NCBI RefSeq assembly: GCF_000720925.1
Contig: NZ_JOEE01000003.1
Coordinates: 248,001-312,000, forward strand
From: Phycicoccus jejuensis
Lineage (GTDB): Bacteria; Actinomycetota; Actinomycetes; Actinomycetales; Dermatophilaceae
DNA length: 64,000 nucleotides
Direction of reading: 5' to 3'
Positions 44,975 through 56,608 of the stretch are shown piece by piece. The notes under the pieces are model-generated. The model was given only the letters and a program-made list of their open reading frames with translations, ran no database searches and had not been told where the DNA came from. The position numbers and the translations under genes are program-made. The number at the start of each line of letters is the position of its first letter. Within the stretch, counting starts at the first letter, position 1.

Positions 44975-46420
44975 TCACGCGCGCCGGCGGCCGCGCGGGC
45001 GGGGGGCGTCGAGCAGCTCCTGGAGCGAGTCGACGATGCCGCGGCCGAGCACGTCGGCGTCCGGCATCGCGTCGCGGTCGGCGTACAGGCCGTAGTAGAC
45101 GCCGCCGTCGTAGGAGGTCAGCCCGATGGAGAGCGCCTGCCCGGCGCCGAGCGGCGTCACCGGGTAGGTCGCGACCATCTGCGCGCCGTCGGCGTACAGG
45201 GGCGTCTGCGGGCCGGGGACGTTGGTGATGACGACGTTGTGCAGCCGGCGCGAGACCATCCCGCCGAGCCGCGCGCCGAGTGCGTGCAGCGTCGGCGGCG
45301 CGAAGCCGCCGACCCCGGCGAGCGCCTCGGCCGAGACCGCCCGGCGTCCCCCGCCCTCGGTCTGCTGGCGCATCGAGAAGGCGATCTGGTGCAGGCGCAT
45401 CGAGGCCTTGGGCTCGCCGACGGGCAGGTCGACGAAGCAGGCGGTGACCTCGGCGCCGACGTCGGCCGGGGCGTCGTCGGCCGGGCGCACCGAGACCGGC
45501 ACGAGCGCGCGGACGGTGGTGCCGGGGTAGACGGGCTCGCCACGGGTCAGCAGCCAGGACCGGAACGCACCGGCGACGGTGGCGAGGACGACGTCGTTGA
45601 CCGTCACCTCGTCGGCGAAGGAGCCCTGGCCCAAGCGGGTGCGCACCGTGCGGTAGTCGTCGAGGTCGGTGCCGACCATGACGTAGCGGCGGGCGCGGCC
45701 GACGGAGGCGTTGAGGGGCGAGTCGGGCGCCGGGCGGGCGGAGACGCGGGCGAGGGTCGAGACGACCTCGCCCGCCACCGACGCGACCTTGCCGGCGGTG
45801 CGCGCGACGTCGACGGCGCCGCTGCGGAGGGTGTCGACGAGCTGACCCGGGGTGCGCACGACCTCGGCGAGGGCGCCGACGAGGAGCTCGGCGGACGTCG
45901 GCTCGGGGCGCGGCCGCCACGTCGCGAGGACACCGTCACCACCGCCCGGGCGGCCGTCGACGATGACGCCGCCGATGTCGACGCCGTTGACGCCGTCGAC
46001 GAGGCTGTGGTGGCTCTTGGTGATGATCGCGAAGCGGCCGTCGGCGAGTCCCTCGACGAGGTAGACCTCCCAGAGCGGGCGCGAGCGGTCCAGGGGGCGC
46101 GGCAGGATGCGGGCGACGAGCTCCTCGAGCTGCTCGTCGGAGCCGGGACGCGGCAGGGCGCTGCGGCGCACGTGGTAGCTGAGGTCGAACGAGCGGTCGT
46201 CGACCCACACCGGGTTGCCGAGGCCGGCGGGCACGGTCTTGATGCGCTGGCGGTAGCGCGGGACGTGGGCGATGCGCTCGCTGATGAGGTCGACGAGCGT
46301 CGCGTAGTCGAAGCCCTCGGCCGGCACGTCGAAGACCATGACCGAGCCGACGTGCATCGGGGTGGTCGCGTCCTCCAGGCGCAGGAAGGACGCGTCGAGC
46401 GCGCTGAGTCGGTCGGCCAC
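44975..46420 (-). CDS. WS/DGAT-type wax ester synthase/diacylglycerol acyltransferase
   Basis: 481 aa. It starts LSALDASFLRLEDATTPMHV, the family hallmark. Catalytic HHxxxDG is at residues 137-143 (SHHSLVDG), and the C-terminal domain carries NVVITNVPGPQTPLYADGAQ and YDGGVYYGLYAD. It esterifies diacylglycerol or fatty alcohol with acyl-CoA at the membrane to make storage lipid. Possible GTG start at 46420 with no clear SD. Confidence 0.93.
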   Translation of the reverse strand: MADRLSALDASFLRLEDATTPMHVGSVMVFDVPAEGFDYATLVDLISERIAHVPRYRQRIKTVPAGLGNPVWVDDRSFDLSYHVRRSALPRPGSDEQLEELVARILPRPLDRSRPLWEVYLVEGLADGRFAIITKSHHSLVDGVNGVDIGGVIVDGRPGGGDGVLATWRPRPEPTSAELLVGALAEVVRTPGQLVDTLRSGAVDVARTAGKVASVAGEVVSTLARVSARPAPDSPLNASVGRARRYVMVGTDLDDYRTVRTRLGQGSFADEVTVNDVVLATVAGAFRSWLLTRGEPVYPGTTVRALVPVSVRPADDAPADVGAEVTACFVDLPVGEPKASMRLHQIAFSMRQQTEGGGRRAVSAEALAGVGGFAPPTLHALGARLGGMVSRRLHNVVITNVPGPQTPLYADGAQMVATYPVTPLGAGQALSIGLTSYDGGVYYGLYADRDAMPDADVLGRGIVDSLQELLDAPRPRGRRRA

Positions 46421-46432
46421 GGCCCTATGGTG

Positions 46433-47698
46433 TCAGACCGCCGCCCGGCGCCGTCGGCCGTGACGGGCGGTGGTCGACGTGTCGGCGCAGCGGGGGTCGA
46501 GAGCGGCGGCGAGCGCCGTGAGGGCGAGGGTCAGCGCGCCACGGGGCCGGGCCTCGGTGAGCGTGCGGCCGGTCAGCACGGCCTCGTCGCAGTCGTCGGG
46601 CGCCCAGGGCAGCATCCGCACCTCCTCGAGGCCGGCGAAGCGCCCCAGCACGTCACGAATGGTGCGCTCGGGCCGCGGCCCGGCGGCCGAGGCCCGGACC
46701 TTGTTGACGACGACGAGGGGCGGGGGCGCGGCGACGAGCGCCACCTCCTGGACGGCGCGGACCAGCCGCTGGAGCCCGACCGGGTCCGCGGCGCCGACGA
46801 CGACGAGGGCGTCGGCGGCCTCGAGGGCGGCCAGCGTCGCGGCGTTGCGGCGCGGGGCGGCGGTGTCGTAGCTCAGCTCCTCGTCGTCCTCGATCGCGAA
46901 GCCGGCATCGACGACCACGTGGTCGACGATCCCGCGGGCCAGGCGCAGGAGGTCCTCGACCGCGGCCGTCCGCAGCTCCGGCCACCGGTCGGCGCGGGGC
47001 AGCCCGGTGAGCACCCGCAGCCCCGGGAGCGCTTCGGGCGCGAGGCGGGCCAGCGCCGGGACGTCGAGGGTCCCCTGCTCGGAGGCGCGGGCGGCGGCCG
47101 CCACCCCGGGCGCCTCGTCGACGAGGCCCAGGACCTGCGCCACCGACGCCCCCCACGTGTCGAGGTCGACGAGGAGGGTGCGGACACCGTCGGCCGCGAG
47201 GGCCGCCGCCACCGTGACGGCGACGGTCGTGCGCCCCGGCGCGCCGGTCGGCCCCCAGACCACCGTCACGGGCGTCGGGCGTCCGGGCGCCTCGGGCACC
47301 GGGTCGTCCTGCGTCGGGTCCTCGTCGTCGGGCCGGCGCGAGGTCGTGGCGTCCGCGAGCGCCGACAACGCCGCTTCGATGGCGTCGGGGCCGTCGTCGG
47401 GGTGCAGCAGCGTGGCGACCCCCAGCTGCCGCAGGCGGCGCTCCCCCTCCTCGTCGTCGGCGGCGACCAGCCCCGCGACCCGCACCCCGTGGCCGGCGAG
47501 GTGCCGCAGCGCGTCCCGGTCGAGCCCGCGCAGGTCGGGCGAGACCACGGCGACGCGCGCGACCCCGGCGGCCCCCGCCGACAGGAGCTCGGCGAGGTCG
47601 GCGCAGCGCCGGACGAGCGTCAGCCCGCGGGCGGCCCCGAGGACCTCGACGAGGTGGGCCTCGTGGCGATGCGTGAGCGCGGTGAGGAGGGTCGTCAC
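46433..47698 (-). CDS. TadZ/CpaE-like pilus localisation ATPase
   Basis: 421 aa from GTG 47698, overlapping the CpaB-like stop (GTGA). An N-terminal receiver-like region (1-125: VRVAGLVAADDEEGERRLRQ) lacks an obvious phosphoacceptor. The ParA/MinD-like ATPase begins at VTVVWGPTGAPGRTTVAVTV, where the deviant P-loop has Arg in place of Lys. LLVDLDTWGASVAQVLG and DHVVVDAGFAIED are also present. Such TadZ-like proteins place the pilus apparatus. It sits about 20 kb from the tad operon with its partner CpaB. Confidence 0.75.
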   Translation of the reverse strand: MTTLLTALTHRHEAHLVEVLGAARGLTLVRRCADLAELLSAGAAGVARVAVVSPDLRGLDRDALRHLAGHGVRVAGLVAADDEEGERRLRQLGVATLLHPDDGPDAIEAALSALADATTSRRPDDEDPTQDDPVPEAPGRPTPVTVVWGPTGAPGRTTVAVTVAAALAADGVRTLLVDLDTWGASVAQVLGLVDEAPGVAAAARASEQGTLDVPALARLAPEALPGLRVLTGLPRADRWPELRTAAVEDLLRLARGIVDHVVVDAGFAIEDDEELSYDTAAPRRNAATLAALEAADALVVVGAADPVGLQRLVRAVQEVALVAAPPPLVVVNKVRASAAGPRPERTIRDVLGRFAGLEEVRMLPWAPDDCDEAVLTGRTLTEARPRGALTLALTALAAALDPRCADTSTTARHGRRRRAAV

Positions 47699-48357
47699 GG
47701 GGCGCCACCCGGCACCGGGACGAGCGTGATGCGGGCACCGTCGTCGACGGCGGACACGAGGTCGCGGACGTCGGCACTCGGCACCATCACCTGCACCGGC
47801 CGGGTCTGCTCGGCACCGGCGAGCACGCCGTCGTCCTCGGCGACCGCGGCGACCGACACGCGCTGGAGGACGCGCTCGGGCCCGGCGTAGCGGGTGACCC
47901 CCACCCCGCCCGAACCGTCCTCGGGCCGGTTGACGTAGACGTCGACGAGCGACCCGCGCCGCAGGGCGGCCGCCGAGGTGCCGTCGACCCGCAGGGCCAC
48001 CTGCTGCACGCCGACGGCGGACGCGTCGCCAACGGCGCTGCGGGGCAGCAGCTCGCCCGTCCGCAGCTCGCGCAGCGCGTAGGCGTCGGCCGCGAGGGGC
48101 CGGTCGGCGGCGACGTAGCCGGCCGCGCTGTCGCCGAGCTGGACCTGCACCACCGTGAGGTCGGAGGCGACGAGCCGCTGCCCGGGCGTGATGGCACGGG
48201 CCGCCGCCCACACGGGGACCCGGTCGTCCGCGCGCGCCACGACGAGCGAGCCGGCCACCGTCGAGAGGAGGACGAGCAGGACACCGACCAGCAACCGGGA
48301 GTCGCGCCACGACGGGGCCCGCAGGCGCGAGGCGGTGGGTGCGGGCAGATCGGTCAT
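47695..48357 (-). CDS. CpaB/RcpC-like SAF-domain pilus assembly protein
   Basis: 220 aa from ATG 48357. One N-terminal transmembrane helix (LLVGVLLVLLSTVAGSLVVA) is followed by an SAF domain (AITPGQRLVASDLTVVQVQL) and a beta-rich periplasmic domain (AALRRGSLVDVYVN, VAAVAEDDGVLAGAEQTRPV). CpaB proteins stabilise the pilus secretion complex across the envelope. The TadZ-like gene is coupled by a GTGA overlap. Confidence 0.85.
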   Translation of the reverse strand: MTDLPAPTASRLRAPSWRDSRLLVGVLLVLLSTVAGSLVVARADDRVPVWAAARAITPGQRLVASDLTVVQVQLGDSAAGYVAADRPLAADAYALRELRTGELLPRSAVGDASAVGVQQVALRVDGTSAAALRRGSLVDVYVNRPEDGSGGVGVTRYAGPERVLQRVSVAAVAEDDGVLAGAEQTRPVQVMVPSADVRDLVSAVDDGARITLVPVPGGAP

Positions 48358-48485
48358 GCCGGGATCCTGCCCGAGCGGCGCGCGGCGCGCAGGTCCGTCG
48401 CGCCGACCTGTGGACGACGGGTCGCCGGAGGCGGCGCTGTGGAGGACGCTGCCGGAGCCGGGCCGGCCGGTGGCAGACTGGCCGC

Positions 48486-48722
48486 GTGCCGAAGCGCTTC
48501 ATCCCGTTGACCGAGGTGTCGGAGATCCTCGATGTCTCCGCGGCCCAGGCCTACGCCCTCGTGCGCAGCGGTGACCTGCCGGCCATCAAGGTGGGCGGGC
48601 GCGGCCAGTGGCGGGTCGAGACGAGCGAGCTCGAGGCCTACATCGAGCGGATGTACGCGCAGACGCGTGACTTCGTCGCGACGCGCGGCGAGGCCGGCGA
48701 GGGAGCCCCCACCGAGGGCTGA
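48486..48722 (+). CDS. Helix-turn-helix protein of the excisionase/BldC type
   Basis: 78 aa from GTG 48486. FIPLTEVSEILDVSAAQAYA, then LVRSGDLPAIKVGGRGQWR and ETSELEAYIERMYAQT, matches the MerR-like winged HTH of excisionase-family (AlpA/BldC-like) DNA-binding proteins. It could be a developmental regulator or nucleoid-type factor. No integrase is nearby, so an excisionase role is unlikely. A CAGACT -10-like sequence lies 6 nt upstream. Confidence 0.85.
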   Translation: MPKRFIPLTEVSEILDVSAAQAYALVRSGDLPAIKVGGRGQWRVETSELEAYIERMYAQTRDFVATRGEAGEGAPTEG

Positions 48723-48727
48723 GCGGC

Positions 48728-49270
48728 TCATCGGCGCGACTCGACGACGCGCAGCGCGGCGAACGGGACGACGCTCACGGCGCGGACGTTCGCGCGGCGG
48801 CGGGGCTCCCCGTCGGGGTGCTCGGCGAGCACGAGGTGGTCTGAGCCGACGACGTCGACCGTGCCGACGAGCGAGGTCCCGCCGGCCAGCGCGACCGCGA
48901 CGGTCGCACGGTCGCGCGCGAGGACCCGGAGGGCGTGACCGAGCCCGAAGCGGCGGGCGGTGCGGCCCGGGTCCGCGTGCGGTGGCAGGCCGGTGAGGGT
49001 GACCACCGCGTGCAGCGGCAGGAGTCGCTCCCGCCCGCCGTCGCCGAGCAGCAACCATCCGTCACCGACGTCGCTCAGCGTGCCGGTGAGGCTCCGTCCG
49101 CCCTCGACGAGGAGCGACACCTCCGTCCCCACGCCGGCGAGGAGCCGGGCGGTGAGGTCGACGAGCGCCCGCTCACGCCGGGTCCGCTCGGCGACCTCGC
49201 TGTCGAGCTCGCGGCGCTCCTCGGCGGCCAGCTGGCCCTCGAGGTCCGCGAACAGCCCCTCCCACCTCAT
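48728..49270 (-). CDS. Conserved actinobacterial protein of unknown function
   Basis: 180 aa. MRWEGLFADLEGQLAAEERR starts the protein, followed by an Arg/Glu-rich helix. Two repeated beta-strand modules follow (VSLLVEGGRSLTGTLSDVGD and VAVALAGGTSLVGTVDVVGS), each resembling an Sm-like fold with a terminal conserved Asp-Gly or Ser-Asp. The duplication suggests an RNA-binding-like or scaffold role, which is speculative. Homologues sit beside secA in other actinobacteria. It overlaps nothing and is divergent from the LysM gene. Confidence 0.6.
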   Translation of the reverse strand: MRWEGLFADLEGQLAAEERRELDSEVAERTRRERALVDLTARLLAGVGTEVSLLVEGGRSLTGTLSDVGDGWLLLGDGGRERLLPLHAVVTLTGLPPHADPGRTARRFGLGHALRVLARDRATVAVALAGGTSLVGTVDVVGSDHLVLAEHPDGEPRRRANVRAVSVVPFAALRVVESRR

Positions 49271-49394
49271 GGTCCCCCTCCGGGCCGGGCGACCTCCCGC
49301 GGAGGTCCACCCGGCGCTGGTTCGTCACCCGTGACATCCACAGGCTAGCGAGCCCCTCTTGCCGACGTCGGCAGCACGGTCTAGCGTCCACCGC

Positions 49395-50156
49395 ATGCAG
49401 GGAGCACCAAACGACGTCAAACGACACCCAACTGGCATGATCGCCGCCGGTGCGGTCGCGACGGCCGCCACGCTGGGCGCCGCCGCCCTCGGCCGGCTCG
49501 CCCTCGCCACGGCCCGGGCCGGCCTCGCGGGGGTCCCGGTGGCGGTCGACGACGCCCTCGTGGCGACGGCCGCCGCGCTCGCCGCGCTCGGGCTCGGGTG
49601 GCTCGTCCTCACCCTCGTGCTCGCGGCGCTCGCCGGGGCGCCGGGTGCGCTCGGGCGCGGGGCGGCGCGACTCTCGGCAGCGGTGACGCCCCGGGCTGCC
49701 CGGCAGCTGGCTGCGCTCCTTCTCGGTGCCGGGATCGCGACCGGTGCGGGGGCGGCGACCGCGAGCGCCGCCTCCGCCGACCCGCGGCTCCCCGACCCCG
49801 GGTGGAGCGCCACGGCGGTCGTCGGGTCCCTGGTCGATGCGTCGGCGCACCCGGCAGGCGAAGGCCCCGCCCCCGACCCCGGCTGGACCCCGGACGCACC
49901 GCGCGTCAGGCCGCAGCCCGACGTCGGAGTCGTCAGCGGGCGCTTCTCCGTGACCGACCCCGACGTGGTCGTCGTGCACCGCGGCGACTCGCTGTGGACG
50001 CTCGCGGCCCGTCACCTCGGGCCGGGCGCGAGCGACGCCGAGGTCGCCCGGGCCTGGCCCCGGTGGTACGCCGCCAACCGGGCGGTCATCGGCGCCGACC
50101 CCGACCTCCTGCTCCCCGGCCAGGTCCTGCGCGCCCCCACCGTGGACGCGTCGTGA
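49395..50156 (+). CDS. LysM-domain membrane protein
   Basis: 253 aa from ATG 49395, with TAGCGT (49382-49387) 7 nt upstream. Two N-terminal helices (TGMIAAGAVATAATLGAAAL and LAALGLGWLVLTLVLAALAG), a third near 115-135, then an exposed linker and a C-terminal LysM domain (VVVHRGDSLWTLAARHLGPG, NRAVIGADPDLLLPGQVLRA). It would bind peptidoglycan from the membrane. Its stop overlaps the Rv3235-like start (GTGA). Confidence 0.85.
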   Translation: MQGAPNDVKRHPTGMIAAGAVATAATLGAAALGRLALATARAGLAGVPVAVDDALVATAAALAALGLGWLVLTLVLAALAGAPGALGRGAARLSAAVTPRAARQLAALLLGAGIATGAGAATASAASADPRLPDPGWSATAVVGSLVDASAHPAGEGPAPDPGWTPDAPRVRPQPDVGVVSGRFSVTDPDVVVVHRGDSLWTLAARHLGPGASDAEVARAWPRWYAANRAVIGADPDLLLPGQVLRAPTVDAS

Positions 50157-50692
50157 GCCGGGCGACGCCGCCGAGCCTGCTCCCGGCGCGTCCCCTGCCG
50201 CCCGCCCTGCCGCTGGGCGAGGCGCTGCGCCGGGCCCGGGCCGCGCGGCCCACCCCTGCGCGGGTGCCGGGGTACGTCCAGGACGCGCTCGCCGTCGACC
50301 TCTCCTGCGCCACCGACGAGCAGGTCTTCGGCCCGCAGCGCACCGCGCGGGCCGCCCTGCCCGACCCGGCCGCCTGGGGTGCCTACATCGTCCAGGCGCT
50401 CCTCGAGGTGATGGGTGGGCAGCGGCCCGCGCCCCAGGTCCTGCGCTGGACGACGCCGGAGGTGTACGCGGTGCTGGCCCGCCGGGGGGCCAGGGTCGCC
50501 CGGCGCGCGGCCGACGGGCGCCGCTCCCCCGCCCTGCGCACGCACGTGCGGCGGGTGCGGCTCTGCGAGCCCGCCGACGGGGTCGCCGAGGTCGCGGTCG
50601 TCGTCCAGCACGGTCCTCGGGTCCGGGCGGTCGCGGTGCGCCTCGTCGGCCAGGACGGCAAGTGGCGCGTCGCCGCCCTCCAGGTGGGCTGA
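50153..50692 (+). CDS. Rv3235/DUF6459-like protein
   Basis: 179 aa from GTG 50153, coupled to the LysM gene. A Pro/Arg-rich N-terminus (residues 1-80) precedes a compact domain: AAWGAYIVQALLEVMGGQRP, LRWTTPEVYAVLARRGARVA, and RRVRLCEPADGVAEVAVVVQ ending in GKWRVAALQVG. This pattern, in the position before secA, is that of mycobacterial Rv3235. Function unknown. Confidence 0.7.
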   Translation: MSRATPPSLLPARPLPPALPLGEALRRARAARPTPARVPGYVQDALAVDLSCATDEQVFGPQRTARAALPDPAAWGAYIVQALLEVMGGQRPAPQVLRWTTPEVYAVLARRGARVARRAADGRRSPALRTHVRRVRLCEPADGVAEVAVVVQHGPRVRAVAVRLVGQDGKWRVAALQVG

Positions 50693-50707
50693 CGAGCCAC
50701 GGGCCGC

Positions 50708-50798
50708 CCGGTCGGGGGTCGTCACTGACCGGCCGCGAGCCGCACCGGTCGGGGGTCGTCCCTGACCGGCCGCGAGCCGCACCGGTCGGGGGCCGTCC
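50708..50798. repeat. 37-bp tandem direct repeat, about 2.4 copies
   Basis: Units 50708-50744 and 50745-50781 differ at one base; a third partial unit begins at 50782 and then diverges. Each unit begins CCGGTCGGGG and ends GCCGCA. Non-coding, downstream of the Rv3235-like gene. The lack of spacers excludes a CRISPR array. Confidence 0.85.
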
Positions 50799-50946
50799 GG
50801 ACGACGGCCGCGCCGACCCGGTGGGCGTCCTCGGCCAAGGCCTCGTCGCCGGCACGTGGTGCGGCTCGAGGCGTAGGAACGGGGGTGATCACCCCCGGTG
50901 TCGCGCCACCGGGTGCGCCGTCATCCGCTCCACCGCCCGCCGGCGT
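50799..50946. other. Intergenic sequence without recognisable gene
   Basis: No frame here has protein character and no clear promoter is seen. It connects the tandem repeat and the second REP-like element. Confidence 0.4.
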
Positions 50947-51022
50947 CGAGACCCCGGTTCGTCCACGAGACCCCGGCTCCGAGCCGGGGTCTCGTGGACA
51001 TTTCGGGGTGACCCCGAAATGT
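50947..51022. repeat. REP-like double palindrome, copy 2
   Basis: The same element as at 42704-42776. Here the first hairpin is longer: 19-bp arms 50961-50979 and 50981-50999 around a single C. The second, ACATTTCGGGGT with ACCCCGAAATGT, spans 50998-51022 with 12-bp arms. It lies between the convergent Rv3235-like gene and secA. Confidence 0.9.
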
Positions 51023-51097
51023 GGAGGCGCGAGGGGCGCGTGGGGCGGAGGGTGCCGGTCCACCTCAGGCCCGCCGTCACGCACCCGGACGAGGAGC

Positions 51098-51126
51098 GGG
51101 CCGGCTCCCTCGAAGGGAGCCGGCCC
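51098..51126 (-). terminator. Hairpin terminator of secA
   Basis: 13-bp stem, GGGCCGGCTCCCT (51098-51110) with AGGGAGCCGGCCC (51114-51126), and a 3-nt loop. It starts 22 nt beyond the secA stop codon. Confidence 0.75.
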
Positions 51127-51147
51127 GGTCGTCGTGCGCGGGGTCGC

Positions 51148-54012
<2,865 letters not shown>

Positions 54013-54080
54013 GAGTGGGACTCCCTGGTAGACGGACGGCGGCGGTCGGACGAGGCGGTGCCCGAGCGCCGGACCCGCCT

Positions 54081-54086
54081 AGGGTA
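54081..54086 (-). promoter_or_regulatory. Candidate -10 of the secA promoter
   Basis: Minus-strand TACCCT at 54086-54081; the transcript would start around 54074, with a leader of about 60 nt. Divergent from the GNAT gene. Confidence 0.4.
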
Positions 54087-54191
54087 GTCGAGGCCCCCAC
54101 GGCCGTCCCGCGGCGGCGCTCCCGAGGGTCCAACGGGCGGTCGGCGCGCCCCGGTTCCCGGTCGGCGGGTCGCGGTGGTTGGGTGGGGTCC

Positions 54192-55340
54192 ATGACCGAG
54201 GCCGTCTTCCCCGACTGCGTGCCGGTGCTCACCGACGGGCACGTGCGCCTGCGCGCGCACCGACCCGAGGACGTGCCGCGGCTCGTCGAGCAGTGCCGCG
54301 ACCCGCAGGCCGTCCGCTGGACGACCGTCCCCCGCCCCTACGCCGAGGCCGACGCCGACCGCTTCCTCGCACTCGTCGAGGCGGGCTGGAACGACGAGGG
54401 GGGCGACCGGCTCTGGGCCCTCGAGGACGCCACCGACCCCGGCCGCGGCTACCTCGGCACCGTCGACCTGCGTCCCCGGCTCGGCGGCGCCGTGGCCGAG
54501 CTCGGCTACCTCCTGCACCCCGACGCGCGCGGCCAGGGCTACATGGCCGCGGCCGTGCGGCTGGCCGTCGCCTGGTTCCTCGAGCGCGGCGGCCACCGCG
54601 TGCACTGGAGGGCCGAGCGCGGCAACTTCGCGTCGTGGCGCGTGGCGTGGGCGTGCGGGTTCACCCACCACGGCACCCTCCCCGGCTCGCTCGAGGCGGT
54701 GGGCGGCGGGGCGCCGCTCGACGCGTGGCAGGGCAGCATCGGCCCGGACGACGTCCTCGAGGCCCGCACCCCGTGGCCCGAGCCGCCCGTCCTGCGCACG
54801 GACGAGGCGGGCGGGCTCGTCCTGCGCCCGTGGCTCGACGAGGACGTCGACGCGCTCGAGCCCCGCGACCAGCCGGCCCACCACATGCCGGCGCGCGGCA
54901 TCCTCGAGCCGGACACCTTCCCGGAGTGGCTGCTGACCCGTCGGGAGAAGATGGCGCTCGGGACGACCCTCAGCTGGTGCGTCGCCGACGCGGCGACCGG
55001 CCGGGCGCTCGGCGAGGCCCTCGTCTTCGTCCACGAGGGCACCCTCGACGACGACACCGCCGAGCTCGGCTACCAGGTCCTGCCGAGCGCCCGACGACGC
55101 GGCGTGGCGACGGCCGCGGCCCGGCTCGTCGCGCAGCACGCGCTCGCGCCGCGCGCCGACGGCGGGATGGGGCTGCGCCGCCTCGTCGCGCAGACGGCCG
55201 AGGACAACACCGGCAGCAACGCCGTGCTCGACGCGGCCGGCTTCGAGATCTGGGGCCGCGAGACCGAGGCCGACGTGCTGCCGGGCGGGCGGACGGTGGA
55301 GTCGCTGCACTGGGAGCGCCTGCGCCCCTGGACGCCCTGA
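54192..55340 (+). CDS. Tandem GNAT acetyltransferase
   Basis: 382 aa from ATG 54192. Two GNAT domains: the first at 15-190 (VRLRAHRPEDVPRLVEQCRD, ELGYLLHPDARGQGYMAAAV, VHWRAERGNFASWRVAWACG) and the second at 205-382 (LVLRPWLDEDVDALEPRDQ, ELGYQVLPSARRRGVATAAA, RRLVAQTAEDNTGSNAVLDA). Both have the RxxGxA/G acetyl-CoA loop. The layout is like RimJ/RimL-type or drug-acetylating enzymes; substrate unknown. Confidence 0.87.
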   Translation: MTEAVFPDCVPVLTDGHVRLRAHRPEDVPRLVEQCRDPQAVRWTTVPRPYAEADADRFLALVEAGWNDEGGDRLWALEDATDPGRGYLGTVDLRPRLGGAVAELGYLLHPDARGQGYMAAAVRLAVAWFLERGGHRVHWRAERGNFASWRVAWACGFTHHGTLPGSLEAVGGGAPLDAWQGSIGPDDVLEARTPWPEPPVLRTDEAGGLVLRPWLDEDVDALEPRDQPAHHMPARGILEPDTFPEWLLTRREKMALGTTLSWCVADAATGRALGEALVFVHEGTLDDDTAELGYQVLPSARRRGVATAAARLVAQHALAPRADGGMGLRRLVAQTAEDNTGSNAVLDAAGFEIWGRETEADVLPGGRTVESLHWERLRPWTP

Positions 55341-55377
55341 CGGCGCCTCGAGCGTCGCCGACGAGACCTCCGATCTC

Positions 55378-55404
55378 GAGCCGCCCTGCCGCGCAGGGCG
55401 GCTC
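55378..55404. terminator. Bidirectional hairpin terminator overlapping the ycaQ stop codon
   Basis: 12-bp stem GAGCCGCCCTGC (55378-55389) with GCAGGGCGGCTC (55393-55404) and a 3-nt loop. It lies between the convergent GNAT and ycaQ-like genes, and its right arm includes the first bases of the ycaQ stop. Confidence 0.65.
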
Positions 55405-56608
55405 AGCGAGGGTCGACCGCGACCCCGGCCAGGCCCAGCCAGCCGGCCAGGAGCAGGAGCTCCGCGTCGAGCTCGGTGCGGTCGAGCTCGTCACCGCGCC
55501 CGGGCTCCCAGGTGGTCCGCCGCACCCGGAGCAGGCCGGCGGCCCGGTCGCTCTTGAGGTCGACCCGCGCGACGAGCTCGTCCCCGAGGAGGAACGGCAG
55601 GACGTAGTAGCCGTGCACCCGCAGCTCCTCGGGCACGTAGATCTCGAGGCGGTAGTCGAACCCGAAGAGCGCCGCGACCCGGTCGCGCTGCCAGACCAGG
55701 GAGTCGAACGGCGAGAGCAGGGCCCGGGCGTGGACCCGTCGCGGCCGCCGCGCGTCGCGGTGCAGGTAGACCGGTCGCCTCCACCCCTCGACGACCCCGG
55801 GCAGCAGGACCCCGTCGGCGACGAGGGCGGCGATGGCCGGCCGCGCCTGCTCCGGGCGCAGCCGGAAGTAGTCACGCAGGCACTGCTCGCTGCCGACGCC
55901 GTGCGCCCGCGCGGCGATCTCGACGAGCCGCCGGAAGGCCTCCTCGTCGGTGGGTCGCGCGGCAGGGTCGAGCGCGGCCTCGCGCAGGGCCGGGGGCAGC
56001 ACCCGCGTGGGGTGTGCGTAGCGCCGCTCGAACTGTGGCGTGCGCCCCGCGCTGCTCAGCCGCCCGGCCCAGAACAGGTGCTCGAGGGCGTTCTTGACGA
56101 GCGACCAGTTCCAGCCCCAGTGCTCCCGCTCGCGCGGCAGGTCGTGCGCCAGCGCCGCCTCCACCTCGCGGCTGGTCATCGGCCCGTGCGCGCTCACCTC
56201 GGCGAGCACGGTCTCGACGAGGCCCGGGTGGTCACGGGCGACCCGCTGCATCCCGCCCCACGACTCGTCGCGGGCCCGGCGCATCCGGAAGTCCAGGAGC
56301 GGCCAGGTCGAGGGCGGCACGAGGGACGCCTCGTGGGCCCAGTACTCGACCAGCCGCCGCGGCGCCCGGTCGCGGGCGCGGTCGAGCAGGCCGGTGTCGT
56401 ACGGGCCGAGGCGCGAGAAGAAGGGCAGGTACTGGCTGCGGACGACGACGTTGACGCTGTCGATCTGCACGACGCCGACGGTGTCGACGACGCGCTGGAG
56501 GTCGCGCACCCCGGGCGCGAGGGGACGGGGCCGGGCGAGGCCCTGGGCCGCGAGCGCGATGCGGCGCGCTTCGGGGCGGGTGAGCCGGACCGGAGCCGGC
56601 TCAGGCAT
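55403..56608 (-). CDS. YcaQ-like DNA glycosylase, winged-helix
   Basis: 401 aa, start ATG 56608 overlapping the end of the response regulator by 8 nt. Sequence blocks typical of the HTH_42/YcaQ family: VGVVQIDSVNVVVRSQYLPF, LVEYWAHEASLVPP, GRTPQFERRYAHPTRVLPP, LLSPFDSLVWQRDRVAALFG and DYRLEIYVPEELRVHGYYVL. YcaQ/AlkX enzymes unhook interstrand DNA crosslinks, so a role in crosslink repair is likely. Confidence 0.88.
   Translation of the reverse strand: MPEPAPVRLTRPEARRIALAAQGLARPRPLAPGVRDLQRVVDTVGVVQIDSVNVVVRSQYLPFFSRLGPYDTGLLDRARDRAPRRLVEYWAHEASLVPPSTWPLLDFRMRRARDESWGGMQRVARDHPGLVETVLAEVSAHGPMTSREVEAALAHDLPREREHWGWNWSLVKNALEHLFWAGRLSSAGRTPQFERRYAHPTRVLPPALREAALDPAARPTDEEAFRRLVEIAARAHGVGSEQCLRDYFRLRPEQARPAIAALVADGVLLPGVVEGWRRPVYLHRDARRPRRVHARALLSPFDSLVWQRDRVAALFGFDYRLEIYVPEELRVHGYYVLPFLLGDELVARVDLKSDRAAGLLRVRRTTWEPGRGDELDRTELDAELLLLAGWLGLAGVAVDPR

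Noticed and set aside
48486..48722. Excisionase of a prophage or integrative element
   Set aside because: No integrase, attachment repeat or phage gene nearby; the family also includes BldC-like host regulators.
50708..50798. CRISPR array in the 37-bp direct repeats
   Set aside because: Units are contiguous with no spacers and only about 2.4 copies.
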